Positions 10,487 to 21,430 of a stretch of 24,306 nucleotides of DNA are shown here, piece after piece; position 1 is the stretch's first letter; every line of letters begins with the position of its first letter. A program made the translations under genes and the position numbers. Source of the DNA: Euplotes aediculatus. Taxonomy: Eukaryota; Ciliophora; Spirotrichea; Euplotida; Euplotidae. The stretch is from positions 1 to 24,306 of the forward strand of contig JAQGFW010028251.1 of assembly GCA_030463445.1 (NCBI GenBank), in the 5' to 3' direction. The notes beneath the pieces were generated by a model that saw nothing but the letters and a program-made list of their open reading frames with translations, had not been told where the DNA came from and did not search any database.

Positions 10487-10544
10487 TTTTAGTTCTACTT
10501 TGCCGTCATCAATTTTTCATATTTTGAGATATTGTTTCGGAGAC
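10487..10544 (-). CDS. IP3R-like channel, 58-nt exon
   Basis: It encodes SPKQYLKI-UGA-KIDDGKVELK between a 106-nt intron (10545-10650, GTAAGTTTG...TGTAG) and the 25-nt intron. The split codon GA+G is restored. It contains one in-frame UGA. Probably the last strand of the MIR region. Confidence 0.7.
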
Positions 10545-10650
10545 CTACATTAAAACAGATAATCATACAATTTTTCAATCAGCAAAGAAAAAAAATTTAT
10601 AAAAACAAAAAGTAAAAGATAATTTGAAATTAAAAATAATTCAAACTTAC

Positions 10651-11022
10651 TCGTTGACTCTTATTTTGAATTGAGTTATTTCTAGCATTTCGTTGATTTC
10701 AAAATCAAATTCAACGTCAAAATAATACTTATTCTTTTCATCATCAAATAATTTCAAAACCTGGTCTTCTTTACTAAAATAAATGCATCTCCAGTCGTTT
10801 TCCTCGTAATAAACTTGCAAACAAATTTTAGACTGGTGTTTGAAAAATGTGACTCTTATCATATTCTCCAGTTTGATTGATTCAACGTTGTTGCCTATGC
10901 TGATCTCCACATTTTTATCAGATAATATGAAATTATCGTAATTATATTCTCTATTACGACTTTTCTGGAATGAAATTTGCCTCTTTAAGTAATAGTTGGA
11001 TGCTGCTCGTAATATATATCTC
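10651..11022 (-). CDS. IP3R-like channel, MIR (beta-trefoil) exon
   Basis: The open frame reads RYILRAASNYYLKRQ near its start, which matches the MIR signature of IP3 receptors (FRFKHLATGHYLAAE). Later IRVTFFKHQSKICLQ resembles YVRLRHLCTNTWVHS. MIR repeats form beta-trefoils in the ligand-binding half of IP3 receptors. The exon ends VNE at a GTAAGTTTG donor with the codon split GA|G. The start is placed at a CACTTTAG acceptor. A start at 11077 after TTGTTACAG gives a second reading that begins TGA ACA GTT and runs in another frame for 32 codons, so the 5' edge is open. Confidence 0.7.
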
Positions 11023-12481
11023 CTAAAGTGATTGAATTATATGGAGTGTGCAAGTGATAGTAAGCGATAACTGTTCACTGTAACAAACGTAAAGGAATAT
11101 TATAATTACTTTACAAATGGTAAAACTAAATAAGTTCAGCTTTCAATGGAAAATACATAATCGCAATCACAGATAGAAAAATCAACAATGGCATAGATTA
11201 AATTCCTTTGAGTTGGAACTGCCCTACAGAGCTTCAGCTTTCGGAGATATGTAACTTCGCTTCTTCCAAGACACTTTGAGTTTTGTAATAAAATATTAAA
11301 ATACTTAAAATTAACATTTAAATTTATTTTAATATTATGGATTGAGTTTTGATGTTTAAAAAATATTCAAAGTCAAATTTACTTATTATTCTTATAGTAA
11401 GAATCATAATACTTTACTATTAATTTCAAAGTTATGAAGAAGGGGTTAAATAATTTCACTAAAAAGAGATAGCTAAATTAAATAGAATGCACCGGTGAAA
11501 TTTATCTGGACAACCTCTGAATTCCGAAAAATTGATGAGATGTTTAGAAGCTAAATATGAAAATACGAGAGGACTTCTGGTTAATGTCTTAATATTAATT
11601 AGCTCGACTAACATGAATCTAAATTTTTAATATACAAAGATGTATGATCTTGATAATGTAAATTGTATACATACAATTTTTCTTTCATAATTATCTTATA
11701 CCTCGAGGTAGGGAGATATGATTAATTTTTGATTTTTTAATTCAAGAATATTTATATCCGCCTTAATAATATTTAGATAAATATTTGTATTTAATCCAAT
11801 ATGACTTTTAATGTTTCGAGATCTGATGTAGCTTTTGGCTGGTATAAGCTAAGCATGCATAGTCAGTTTTATTTTGATGATACGGTTGCTAAAGAACTTC
11901 TTTTTCAAAATAAAATGGCTTGAATCTTACCATTCAAAATATTCTACTATTTATCCGAGTGATTAACAAGCAAAACTTTAATTAGCATTATTTGATAATC
12001 TGGACTGAGCAATCCTAATAAGACTGATAAATTATTTGATAAACTTAATGAAAATTCAAATAACTTTGGATGGGAGTCAATTAAGAAGATAACGGACGAA
12101 GTGTTTTAAGGAGAGCTCATTGAGAATGGCGAGGTTATGATAGTGAAAAGTGGTCAGGATCGATTCATCAACTCTAGTTTCTATTTAATTATTTGTAGAA
12201 ATATTATAAAGCTTATTTCTATATTGGAATATTTATTTAGTTAAAATGGTTTACAATTTGTCCAAAAATATTTAAATCATTTGGAAATAATTTATATCGA
12301 TTTATAAATAAATTTATTTAATTATATTTGCTCGATTAAATAATTCCAAAAACAATAAAACAAATCTCAAACTATGTTGAAAAGTATAATGGCTCATCTT
12401 TACATAACCTAAATGCAAAAAACAAGAGAATGACGAAGACAGATAATGAAGAAGATCCAAAAAAATGTAAGTAAGTCAAAC
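11023..12481 (-). other. Probable large intron of the channel gene
   Basis: AT-rich sequence between MIR-like exons. The minus-strand frame of the 12482-12556 exon stays free of UAA and UAG to 12317 with one UGA, so that exon may be longer. On the plus strand an ATG at 11801 opens a frame that looks coding if UAA is read as sense, but it is cut by UAA repeatedly and I do not accept it. Confidence 0.35.
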
Positions 12482-12556
12482 CAAATATGGTATTTCAGTT
12501 GACAAGTCTAAAGCAAAAGTGATAAATCGTGTTTGAAAATAACCAGTATGACGACT
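12482..12556 (-). CDS. Candidate MIR exon of the channel gene
   Basis: After TTATTTTCAG the frame reads SRHTGYFQTRFITFALDL and on to EIPYL. Placement, phase (0) and the RHTGYF pattern suit a second MIR repeat (compare FHAEQEKFL in IP3 receptors). The donor GTTTGACT is weak. The call depends on splice phase and a short similarity only. Confidence 0.35.
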
Positions 12557-12609
12557 CTGAAAATAAATAAAAGATTCAACATAAAATAAGACTCCCAATA
12601 AAAAAGTAC

Positions 12610-12893
12610 AAAGATCAAGCGATGAGATTTTAAATTAAACAATAATTCATTGAATGCATAATAAGTCTGAATGTTCGAAGCAGAAGATGTCTGATCTTCA
12701 ATATTACAGCTCTTATTAATAGGTTTGATTGAATCGAAACTTGCAATGTCAGATGGGTCCAGATATCTATTTCAATGACAGATAATTTTATCAAATGTGG
12801 ATAGTCTTGTTCAACAATAAAATGGTAAAATAATATGTGCATTCAAAATGTACGACAACTTCCAATTAGGTTTTTCTGCTGCATTTGGGTACA
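12610..12893 (-). CDS. Candidate beta-trefoil exon of the channel gene
   Basis: The minus frame is free of UAA and UAG for 163 codons (12511-12999) with two UGA codons. From a TTTTTCTTTAG acceptor it reads YPNAAEKPNWKLSYILNAH. PNWKLSYI resembles the TSWKIVLF that closes the second trefoil of IP3 receptors. The phase (1) matches the donor at 13932, and its own end (before GTACTT) matches the next candidate exon. The opposite strand also looks partly coding here, so the strand call is not safe. Confidence 0.4.
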
Positions 12894-13932
12894 CTAAAGA
12901 AAAATAAGAGAAAATTACAAAAAAGATAAGATAGTTAAATTCTATTTTAAATGAGGAGTATTTGATTGGAGATAAGTTATTGTCTATCATCAGCAATAAC
13001 TAATAATAAAAGAATATAAAACCTTCTAATTTGAAGATCTCAATATAATAGACCTTCAAACCTTTAAAATAAAAAGGAAAGATCAATAAATAAGGAGATA
13101 AAATAAGCAATTTTGATTAGAATGAATATAAGATTTGAGCTTTCTTATATTTATCATAAGTGTTAAATTGGATTAATCAATATTCATATCGATTTGTTTT
13201 TTCGAACTACTAATTTACTAATTTCTTTTAACTAAATTGGTTTTGATAAGCATACATAATTTATTTGCCAAAAGCTATCATTTCAAAATTGACTCAATAA
13301 AACAGCAAAATAAAAAATAATTTAATTTTAATTTAAAAATTCTGTTTTTAAATACTTCTTGAATTTTAATAAATTTGTTGTTTAAAAATTCTCAATATCC
13401 ACTGAGGTTTGAAGTATAATGATAATTAAATAAGAAATATCATTTAAATTTTAATTGCTCTGAATTGTTGACTTTAAAGTATATTCTTGAGAAGAAGAAT
13501 ATTTTTTGAAAGTAAAATAATAATAACATTTTGCTCAATCTATTTTTAAAAGAAATTAGTTTATTCTCTGTTGTAGAAATGAATGAAAATTGCCATAAAA
13601 TACTTAATTAAGATTAAAAAAAGACCATTGTGTCACATATAAAATAATATTGAAAATATTTAAATTTTTTTTGGATAATAATTCATTGTAAATCAAAAAT
13701 GCTTTATTGATTACAAACCGATAAAGACACTTAAATTTTCTGACTTAATAATGTTTCATTAGTTAAACTTACTTTTGTGCATCAATTGCATAAGGATTAA
13801 TTTTATCGACCTTATGAATTATATGTACTAAATTTAATTGTTAAACTATATTAAAGTAATTTGATAAATGAGAAAATTACATTACATCATTAATGTGCAC
13901 ATTTTTTTATTCTCAAAAATATATCAACTCAC
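12894..13932 (-). other. Probable first intron of the channel gene
   Basis: AT-rich, no reading frame of note. It begins on the minus strand with GTGAGTTGATA after AAA G. If the candidate exon at 12610-12893 is wrong, this intron would reach to about 11.0 kb. Confidence 0.4.
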
Positions 13933-14356
13933 CTTTAACCATATTTTTACTTTCGGTTGATGTTAGCCCAAAAATATAATTTCCTGTATAATATTTATAT
14001 TTCATCTCCAAATAATATTTGATGTTATTTATGTAGACGAACATTTTATACTCTGTCTGAGGATTAATATACTGACTATCTCTTGAACTGCCTCCATCTC
14101 TTTCAAAGTTAAACAAGACTGGTATATAATCATGTTCGTAAAAATATCTGACAAAATCATCACTATTATTTTTGATTAAATAAGCCACTAATGATTTCTT
14201 CTGTTTTAAGCTATACAAAATAAAGGGCTGGTTGAGTTTGAGGGGCTGATTGCTTGACTGTTGGGCAAAGGAATACTTATCTTGTTGGTCCTTGACCATC
14301 TCCTGATAATCTCTTGAAGATTTTAAGCTACCCTCGTTATCTTCCAAATCTGCCAT
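13933..14356 (-). CDS. First exon, probable amino terminus of the channel
   Basis: An ATG at 14356 opens 141 codons without any stop, starting MADLEDNEGSLKSSRDYQEM, and runs into a GTGAGT donor. After an acidic, glutamine-rich leader the sequence turns beta-rich: FILYSLKQKKSLVAYLI, then IPVLFNFERDGG, which resembles CLFKLCPMNRY of the first trefoil of IP3 receptors, where suppressor and ligand-binding domains begin. The similarity is weak. It could also be a separate small gene, but the end is a splice donor rather than a stop, and the next gene in this direction is the channel. The 5' flank to the plus-strand gene is about 960 bp. Confidence 0.6.
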
Positions 14357-15317
14357 CCTTATTTCGTAGTTATATGAAAATTGATTATTTTCATTATATT
14401 TTTGCCAGCTGTATAATGTGAAAAATAGTAAGTAGTGAGTTAGGCTAACAGATGCAGAACATACTGAACAAAATAATACTACTCAGGCATGCGAGTGAGC
14501 TTTGAAATATTCTTATTATTAAAATATTGTTAATTCAATAAATAAGTGTGCTTTAATTTCATAATATGCAAAATATGAATGAACATATAATCGGAATTTT
14601 ATTCAGTGCTTTGCTGAAGTTTTTTTTCTCTCAAAAATTTAGAACATTATTAAATAGTTATAATACACAAAAATACTTCGCACAATTAATTCTATTTATA
14701 AATAATAAACTAGTAATATAGCTTTATCTGAAGACGAACTTATCTGAAGTGTATACATCTAAGAGTAAATATTTAAAACATTTTTTTATAGTTTAGCGAA
14801 TAGAAGCGACATTTGGTATGCAAAAATTAAATTACATAGGACGTTTGAAGAATTTTGAAAAGCCATCTATTTATTATGCACATATCTAAAATAAGACTTT
14901 TCTTAATTAAAAATGAGAAGCTATTACCATATAACTCTTTGTCTTAACTCACAAATGACTAAAATTTTTACAAAACTTTGGGAAATGACTTGGACAACTG
15001 GTATCTTTAGATGAAATCCAGTCTTAAATTGTAAAATTCTCATCGGCATTTATAATTAAGAAGATGTGATTTAAAACTGAGGTTTGTATCGAAAATCAAG
15101 TCAGCAAAGTTACAATGAAATAAATCTGCTGAATTATCTACTAAAAATCTTTAGAAAGTAATTGAAAGCAAAATTTATTAATATCAATCATTGAAACAGT
15201 TTTCAAAAAAATTTTGAACTATTAATTTTATTATTTATGTTCAAAATATACTGAGTGATTTGCTTAGCATTAAAAGTTCGCTACAAACCTCTTGATTTTA
15301 AGCTGTAAGGTGAAAGA
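14357..15317. other. Intergenic stretch between divergent genes
   Basis: It separates the minus-strand channel gene from the plus-strand gene at 15318. Plus-strand patches around 14940-15130 have protein-like translations, but each is cut by UAA within about 30 codons, so I make no gene call. No promoter motif is identified. Confidence 0.4.
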
Positions 15318-15727
15318 ATGCTTTATCCTCTCATAATATTTGAAGAATCTGAGCTTCAAAATTATGCAAATCTAGATAAATTAAGGAATTATATAGGCAT
15401 GATTGAATCATCAAAATCTTTCGCTTGTATATTACTTTGTCAAAATAGCAATTTGTTAATCATAGGTTGCAACACAAGTTGTTTTATTAGTTTTATTACA
15501 TATGTGATACTAATTTTGAAAAACTTCAAGCAATACTTCTAAATAAACTCAATTTATGTCAGGACTATTCAAAATTAAAAAATGAATATATTTATCATTC
15601 GGCAAGTTTGAATTTTCTATTGCTACATGACTGATGAATATTTTTAGATCCCATTACTATAAGATTATTGCAGAAACAAACTAAAAGAGTGAAGTCAAAA
15701 AGAAATATTTCTGAATCAAACCCATAA
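15318..15727 (+). CDS. Hypothetical protein, frame change near its middle
   Basis: I do not recognise this protein. An ATG at 15318, with TAA upstream in frame, opens 74 codons starting MLYPLIIFEESELQNYANLD, up to TAA at 15540-15542. In the next frame (+2) an open stretch runs from 15491 to TAA 15725-15727 with two adjacent UGA codons. It reads TNFEKLQAILLNKLNLCQDY, and later LLQKQTKRVKSKRNISESNP. The two stretches overlap and would join by a +2 step at or before the UAA, as seen in the channel gene. A 41-nt intron (GTTTTATTAC...TTCAAG) also fits. The protein is partly hydrophobic and ends basic. It could be complete (about 135 residues) or the first part of a gene that continues at 15951. 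Confidence 0.45.
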
Positions 15728-15950
15728 AACTTCTAATTAAATAAAAATGATTAAATATTCTCTTACTTATGATATTTTAATATACAAAGTCAATTTTGTT
15801 GAATATGTTTTGGAGTAAATCATATCTTTTGAATAATATTTTAAATTGTGGCTCTCAAACTATTAAAGTCTTGTTTTTATAGTATTTTGATTTGAATAGA
15901 ACTAAAATCCTCTATGATAATTTTTAATAGTGATTTAGATCTGACCGTAA

Positions 15951-16169
15951 TATTTGGTTCCAAAAAAGCTAGCTTGAAATCCTAATTTATCGCAATTGAA
16001 AACATTTGCAAATATAAATATTACTAAAAATCTAAAAGATATCCAATATAGATGAGTTTATAACGAGATTAAAGGTAATCAAATCTGAATGGCTATATTT
16101 TATTTAGATAGAAATAAATGAAGTACAACAAATAAACATCTGAATTTTCTTTCAAAGGCGTTTAAATAA
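15951..16169 (+). CDS. Hypothetical protein, leucine-rich-repeat-like exon
   Basis: This run is 72 codons without UAA or UAG, with four UGA codons, ending at TAA 16167-16169. It includes NPNLSQLKTFANINITKNLK and then DIQYR, spaced like one or two leucine-rich repeats (LxxLxxxxNxxxTxNLxxI). That is a resemblance, not an identification. It is not joined to the 15318-15727 frame by any intron I can prove. About 220 bp between them hold shorter open runs. It may be the last exon of the same gene. Confidence 0.35.
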
Positions 16170-18473
16170 TATAAACTTATAAATTTTAAAATTTTCTTTA
16201 TTTAATCAATAAGGGTAACTTTTTGCCTATGATTATTATTTTTTGTATTGGAACACTGTATTGTATACTAAAAATTAAAATTTCAGTAGTTTGAAAAGTC
16301 GCTAATGTCTTCAAAACCCTCAATAGAATGAAAAATAGAAAGATAATAAAAATAACCAAAACCATCTCTCACACAAATCGTCATTCAATATTTATATTAA
16401 CTTTAATGTATCAATATTTAAAAATATAAATTGTATTATGTATTCATATTTATTCATTGCAGCTTTCTCTATCTATGAATTTTCCTTACAACGCATAACT
16501 ATGCTTTATTTATTATTTTTGCTTATTATGAAATATGATAGAAGCATTTTGATCAATATATATGATCCATATTTTTTCAAACTATATAATATTTAAAAGT
16601 TTATATACTATCGTAATTTCATATATATTGACCTTTACTACACTTCTCTCTTGCTCCAAAAGAAGTAATCCTCATTTATCTTTTTTATACATAATATTGT
16701 TCATATTGATGAAACTAAAGTATGGTGAAACAATAATTTATTAAAATAATGCCTACAATTAGTGAGTTAATCTAAAGTTTATATTTTAATCGCTCATTTT
16801 TAACGTTGCCTGTAATAATGAAGACTAACTACCCTTTTGAATTGTGTAATAGTAAGCATTTATCACGATTTATATGCAGAGTTTAAACACTCTTTAGCTA
16901 TTTAAGTAGATATTTGCACGCGCATAATCCGAATATATTAAACACTTACCATTCATTCTGGCATAGATAGTATCGCTTTGGTCTATTTATCTTCAGCCTA
17001 TATGCAGTTCAAGTAGAATTAACTATTGAATTGTTTATAGTCATGTTTATAATAAAAGAATATCAGCGACTTCATACTTTGACGCTATTAGTGAGAAAAT
17101 AGATATTTTAGTAGCTGATCTAAATTAAACAACTTTAAAATCAACAAATTGTAAATCTCTTTTGGAATAGCAATGTTAAATATTTCCTATGTTCTCTTAA
17201 TAGTTGTATTCATATCATTAAAAGCTTTTATTTAGTTTTTATTAATACAATATGTTAAAAATAAAGAGAAATTTATCACATTCTAATCAGAAGTTTTAAG
17301 AGCTATCAAAGTGATTTCTTGCATGATTCTTAAAGTTTGATGATTTTAATGATGGTTGAACGACAACCAGACTCCTTGAAAAAATTGAACTCCAAACTCG
17401 TAGGAGACTTTTATTGTCTATTTTATTTTATACTGCAAACAATTTGAAATTCTGCATATATATTTAATTAAGGTCAAATAGTTAAATTCCTCAATAAAAA
17501 ATATTATTCTAACTCACCACATAATAAGTTACCAAAAATTTATCTTGATTAGGACAAAAGAAAGCAATTGTAAAAAATATTTGAAACTATCTATTTAAAT
17601 AAAATCGACTGTAATGGATAACAAAAGACATAAGTATTAGCTATTTATAAAATAGAAAAATATGCTTAGAATATGAAGTAATACTCTAAAAATCATAAAT
17701 ATAAGCAATTTAATGCGAACATTTAAATAATCGTATATAGAGTTTAAAGCACAATAAAGATTCTTCTATTTATATCTAAAATAAATAATATAGCTTTAAA
17801 ATAAAACAACACTGAATTAATATATTAAATATATAAACTATAAACAATTAAAAATATGTTTAATTATACAATTTTTATAAAGTTAGTTTATAAATTAATT
17901 GCTACTTAAAGTTCTTTTAAATAAGGTACTATATAATAATTGCCATAACTTAAAGTGCACCAATTGTTTTATTTTCAAATCTCCCTGTTACAATCACAAT
18001 GTCAACGATAACTCAATCTTCTATTTTCATGGGATTGGTATATTCTTCAAAAATAAAAATTCGTATTTTATTACATCTATTTAAATGTCTTTTATTAGAA
18101 GTAAACAGACTCTGCATTTAGTCGTTATGTTGAAAGACTTTTTGGCTTATCTCACAATATTAATATGCTAATTGTATTGCAAGGTTTTAAAAAGAGGAGG
18201 AGTATATCGCAATAATATTTTCTTTCGTGATTGACTAAGTACACAGTTTGGTACTCAGTAACATAAAATTAGAATATTATTAAAAAATAACAAATATAGT
18301 CATACATTTTCCAAGTTGACATTTTTATTTAGTTTAAAAGTACTATAACTCTGGTACTAAATCGGTTCAGAAAAATGTTAACCAAGATAAATAGACAAAT
18401 TTATCAAAAATGATTTGATACTGAAATTGCTTTTTCTCAATTTAAAGTAAAAGGTTCATATAATATCTGATAA
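16170..18473. other. No gene seen
   Basis: Very AT-rich. The only frames of about 60 codons (16562-16744, 17899-18084 plus) are of the length expected by chance at this composition and have no protein-like features. No repeats or RNA genes were recognised. Confidence 0.5.
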
Positions 18474-18539
18474 TGAAAGTTTACAATAAGTACTTGAGCT
18501 AAATTCTTTTGATTCTGTTACTGGACAGAAAGAATTGCA

Positions 18540-18695
18540 ATGAGCAAAAAGTTTATGCTTTTTCAGTTTTGGCATTTTTCTTTTTGCGCAAGTTTATGCG
18601 CTTATTATAATATGATTGGTCCATATTGTATATTCCTATTAGTCGTTGTGTTCAACATCGTGCTCGAAATCAAGCAGAGGTTTTATCCTGTATAG
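18540..18695 (+). CDS. Small membrane-peptide ORF
   Basis: An ATG opens 51 codons starting MSKKFMLFQFWHFSFCASLC, with a hydrophobic helix (GPYCIFLLVVVFNIVLEI) and a basic end (KQRFYPV) before TAG 18693-18695. The DNA is clearly richer in GC than its surroundings. The frame is free of UAA and UAG from 18474. After the TAG the same frame stays open 37 more codons (REPLFLFHNFLRGSYNN and on). So this could be an exon, a small membrane protein, or a longer protein with a UAG read through. No family recognised. Confidence 0.35.
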   Translation: MSKKFMLFQFWHFSFCASLCAYYNMIGPYCIFLLVVVFNIVLEIKQRFYPV

Positions 18696-19366
18696 AGAAC
18701 CTTTATTTCTATTTCATAATTTTTTAAGAGGTTCATATAATAATTGCAATCTTGCTTTAGAATGCTTAATTCTTGAAATTCAAAGCCGATTTTTAGCTGA
18801 TTAGACATAATATGGAACAAAATACTCCTAAAGAATTCTATTCAATGAAAAAGGTCCAGACGAACAAAAAATAAAATAAAAAGTAAAGCACTTTTCAAAC
18901 TAAAATAATGGTAGAATAAATCCTAAACATACATGCTTATTATTTTATTCTCTGTAAATTAAACTAATTAAATATATTTTCATTTATTTCAATTATATAA
19001 GTTCTTACTTATATTATCTGATATCTATTTTTATTAAAAAATGATTTGTGATAGTTTAATATAAGTTTACAATAAAATATTTTTATAGTTTTTATAGTTT
19101 AATCCTTCACTTATTTCTTTTTAGAGTATCCACGTTTAATATTAGAAGCCTCAGATTATAAATTAATAATTGAGATGCTTTAAAAAAGTTAATTAGATTC
19201 AGTTAGATGTTTAATTCTAAAGTCAATAAAATTGGAATCTCAAAAAGTACTAAAATTCTTAAAGTAGTTTAAATGTAAATTGGTTTTTTCTGTAAGACAT
19301 ACACTAAATATTTAGTGCCTTATTTTAATAAGTTTAAATATTTAAAGTACAATAAAGTATATTGTT
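18696..19366. other. No gene seen
   Basis: AT-rich. It holds the 37-codon continuation described for the small ORF and otherwise nothing I can support. Confidence 0.45.
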
Positions 19367-19681
19367 TTAGTTATGAGCATTTACAATAGCAAATAATCTA
19401 CATAAGAAGGAGGTAAAGTTATTTGCACCTACATTTTCATAGTCTGTAATAGATATTCTGACTATATCATAGTAGTTTAAGTTGCTGTGCTGCAATAGCT
19501 TTATTTCTTGATCTGCCCATACTCTCGCATCCTCTTTATTTCCTAGCATATTATCTTCATTGTCATCATCTAAAAAGTATTTAGCTGAGTGTGAAAAGAT
19601 GGATTGGAAGTGTATAAAATTTAGGCTAGAATTGCCCATGTACAACTTCTGCTTGAGTTGAAAAAATATGCATTCAAGCAT
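19367..19681 (-). CDS. Hypothetical acidic protein or exon
   Basis: An ATG at 19681 opens 104 codons with no stop of any kind, ending TAA at 19367-19369. TAG and TAA stand in frame just upstream of the ATG, which supports this start. The sequence has an acidic cluster (FLDDDNEDNMLGNKEDARVW) followed by LLQHSNLNYYDIVRISITDY. It is much less AT-rich in coding content than chance frames here. No family recognised. A GTAAAT near 19383 could be a donor, so this may be a first exon. The plus strand of the same stretch is also partly open but less protein-like. Confidence 0.5.
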   Translation of the reverse strand: MLECIFFQLKQKLYMGNSSLNFIHFQSIFSHSAKYFLDDDNEDNMLGNKEDARVWADQEIKLLQHSNLNYYDIVRISITDYENVGANNFTSFLCRLFAIVNAHN

Positions 19682-20533
19682 TTTACTTTACTATAGACGC
19701 ATATTTACTTCAAGTCTCAGTTGAGAGCAAACTGTAATATGGATAATTCTATGATAATCCAGTAAATTTACGAACAAATGCTATGAAGTTTCAATTTACT
19801 ATTTTAATTCATTCTTTAATTTGAAATGTCATACGGAGATAAGAATTCCATTAGTGCAGATTATTAAAGAGTTTGTGTTAATATAATTATTAAAAAATTC
19901 AGATGATAAATCATATAACGAAAAATGAAAACGCAATCATCTAAGATTTTATCAAAACTTATTTTGAAATAATAATTGATTCTCCAATTAGAAAATCAAA
20001 TTTTAGTAATTACCAAAGTGATATTCAATAATTTCATTTGATCAGTAAAGCAATAATTTACACCATTGAATATCAATCTAATATTTGCTTGTTTCCCGAA
20101 AGTTTCGAAATTTCAAATAAAGATTATTGACTTCGTAGCTATTTGAGATCGATACAAAGAATAAAAAATATGAACAACTTAAATAAATTTTAATAAAGTT
20201 GATCCAAATTTTAATTTTAAAAGTCTCAACTAAGATTGATTAAAAAGCTAATTTAATAATGGAAAATAATAAAACTGAAAGCCTTTCATCAAAGTTTTCA
20301 AATTTTAACTTAATATTAAGTATTCAGGCAATTTATTACTGCATTATTTGATTTAAATATAGTATTATACTTTTATTAAAATTACAGTAAGTCTTATAAT
20401 ATTTTAATTAACATTTTTAAATTTGTAGTAATATATTGAATAAGAAAATTCAAAGATTAAAAAAATCAGTGCCGATGCATATTATTTTACCAATTGAGCG
20501 TAAAATTATATGGCACTAAGAAAACAAGATTAA

Positions 20534-20952
20534 GTTGTGACCAAAACAGGTCTTCCTATTTTCAACCTCACTTTCAAAGCAAATGCCTTGAATAAAAAGC
20601 AAATAATTACTGATCTAAAGCCAGAGTTAAGACAATCTAAGATTCAAATTTTTTTTAAATTTTATTGAAAGATAAAAGAAATGGAAAAAATTAAAGTAGG
20701 AGTTTGAGCTTTGATTAAAAAACTAATTAAGAAAACTTTGAAAATTAAGAACAAAGCAAATAAAAATATTAGTTTTACTGGATCATATAGAAAATCTTGG
20801 CAATTTGAAGACCTTAAGATAAAGACTTGATAAATTATTCGATTGAAAGTGCCTGAGATGCTTATAAAAATAATGATTTTAATAGAAGAAAATCGAAGCG
20901 AACTAAAAAATATTACTGGATATTTAAAATTAACAATGAACTTAAACTCTAA
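20534..20952 (+). CDS. Lysine-rich hypothetical protein with a UAA frame change
   Basis: Frame 2 is free of UAA and UAG for 99 codons (20534-20830) with three UGA codons: VVTKTGLPIFNLTFKANALN, KKQIITDLKPELRQSKI, then FTGSYRKSWQFEDLK. At UGA-UAA (20828-20833) the frame closes, and a +2 step gives NYSIESA-UGA-DAYKNNDF, then RRKSKRTKKYYWIFKINNEL, up to TAA 20950-20952. The two frames overlap by only 15 nt at the UAA. The 5' end is unknown. Plus-strand coding-like patches from 19.9 kb, and a possible 42-nt intron at 20387-20428 (GTAAGT...TTTGTAG), suggest upstream exons. The protein is basic, with no family recognised. The long minus-strand frame across it (20662-21003) is hydrophobic, as expected for the antisense of a lysine-rich gene. 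Confidence 0.45.
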
Positions 20953-21216
20953 ATAAACGATAATAAGAAGTGATCGATAATAAACATTAAAGTGATTGTG
21001 CAAAATTACAAATATTTTTTATATAAAATTATTTAATAAAATCAACTACATCGAATTTTCTTTTTAAAAAAACTTTACATTATTAAAATTACATTGTTAT
21101 CTAAAAAGTACGCAAGTAATTTTAAAATAAAAAAATATTTTAAACTATACTTTAAAGTAATTATATTTTAAACTAACCATATCAAAGTCACAAAATTATT
21201 AACAAGTAATGAGCTT
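20953..21216. other. Intergenic, convergent 3' ends
   Basis: About 260 bp of AT-rich DNA between the stop of the plus-strand frame and the stop of the minus-strand gene. Nothing else seen. Confidence 0.4.
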
Positions 21217-21401
21217 TTATCTATTCATTTTTATGCAATTGTAATAAGAAAGCATCTCAAATAAGAAAATATTAAAAATGTAAATAATTTCAAAAATAAT
21301 AAAATTTGGTACTGTTCTATATGAGTTTATCATTATTATTTCTAATACATATTTAAAGTAGGAATAATATAATTCTTTACCTGAATTTGCGTCTTCGTCA
21401 A
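21217..21401 (-). CDS. Hypothetical membrane protein, last exon
   Basis: After a TATTTTTAG acceptor the frame reads DEDANSGKELYYSYFKYVL and then a hydrophobic stretch (VPNFIIFEIIYIFNIFLFEM) up to TAA 21217-21219, with no stop inside. It follows the acidic exon 21431-21530 through a 29-nt intron (21402-21430). GTAAAG inside could be another donor but is not needed. The final hydrophobic stretch could anchor the protein in a membrane. Confidence 0.5.
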
Positions 21402-21430
21402 CTAAAAATAAAGATTATTTGAATCATTAC

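Larger units (their letters stand above)
1671..14356 (-). other. Gene span: IP3 receptor-like intracellular calcium-release channel
   Basis: The exons listed below, read on the minus strand, join into about 2,400 codons, close to the roughly 2,700 residues usual for IP3 receptors and about half a ryanodine receptor. Seen: a six-helix pore region and zinc tail at the 3' end, long helical solenoid sequence in the middle, and MIR-like repeats near the 5' end, the order known for IP3 receptors. Inferred: a tetrameric channel in the endoplasmic reticulum or alveolar calcium-store membrane that releases calcium on a ligand signal. Exon joins at 5299-5394, 7683-8479, 10462-10486 and 10545-10650 agree in phase with canonical GT-AG ends. 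Joins between 8.7 and 9.7 kb, at 10083-10245 and between 11.0 and 12.5 kb are not settled. Confidence 0.8.

Noticed and set aside
11801-13138. Plus-strand gene of about 446 codons starting at ATG 11801
   Set aside because: Needs many UAA/UAG codons read as glutamine; the minus strand has a longer UAA/UAG-free run over 12.5-13.0 kb.
16562-18084. Short plus-strand ORFs of about 60 codons
   Set aside because: Length is within what chance gives at this base composition; no protein-like features.
20662-21003. Minus-strand hydrophobic ORF of 113 codons
   Set aside because: Composition is that expected for the antisense of the lysine-rich plus-strand frame, which itself has a better protein-like translation.
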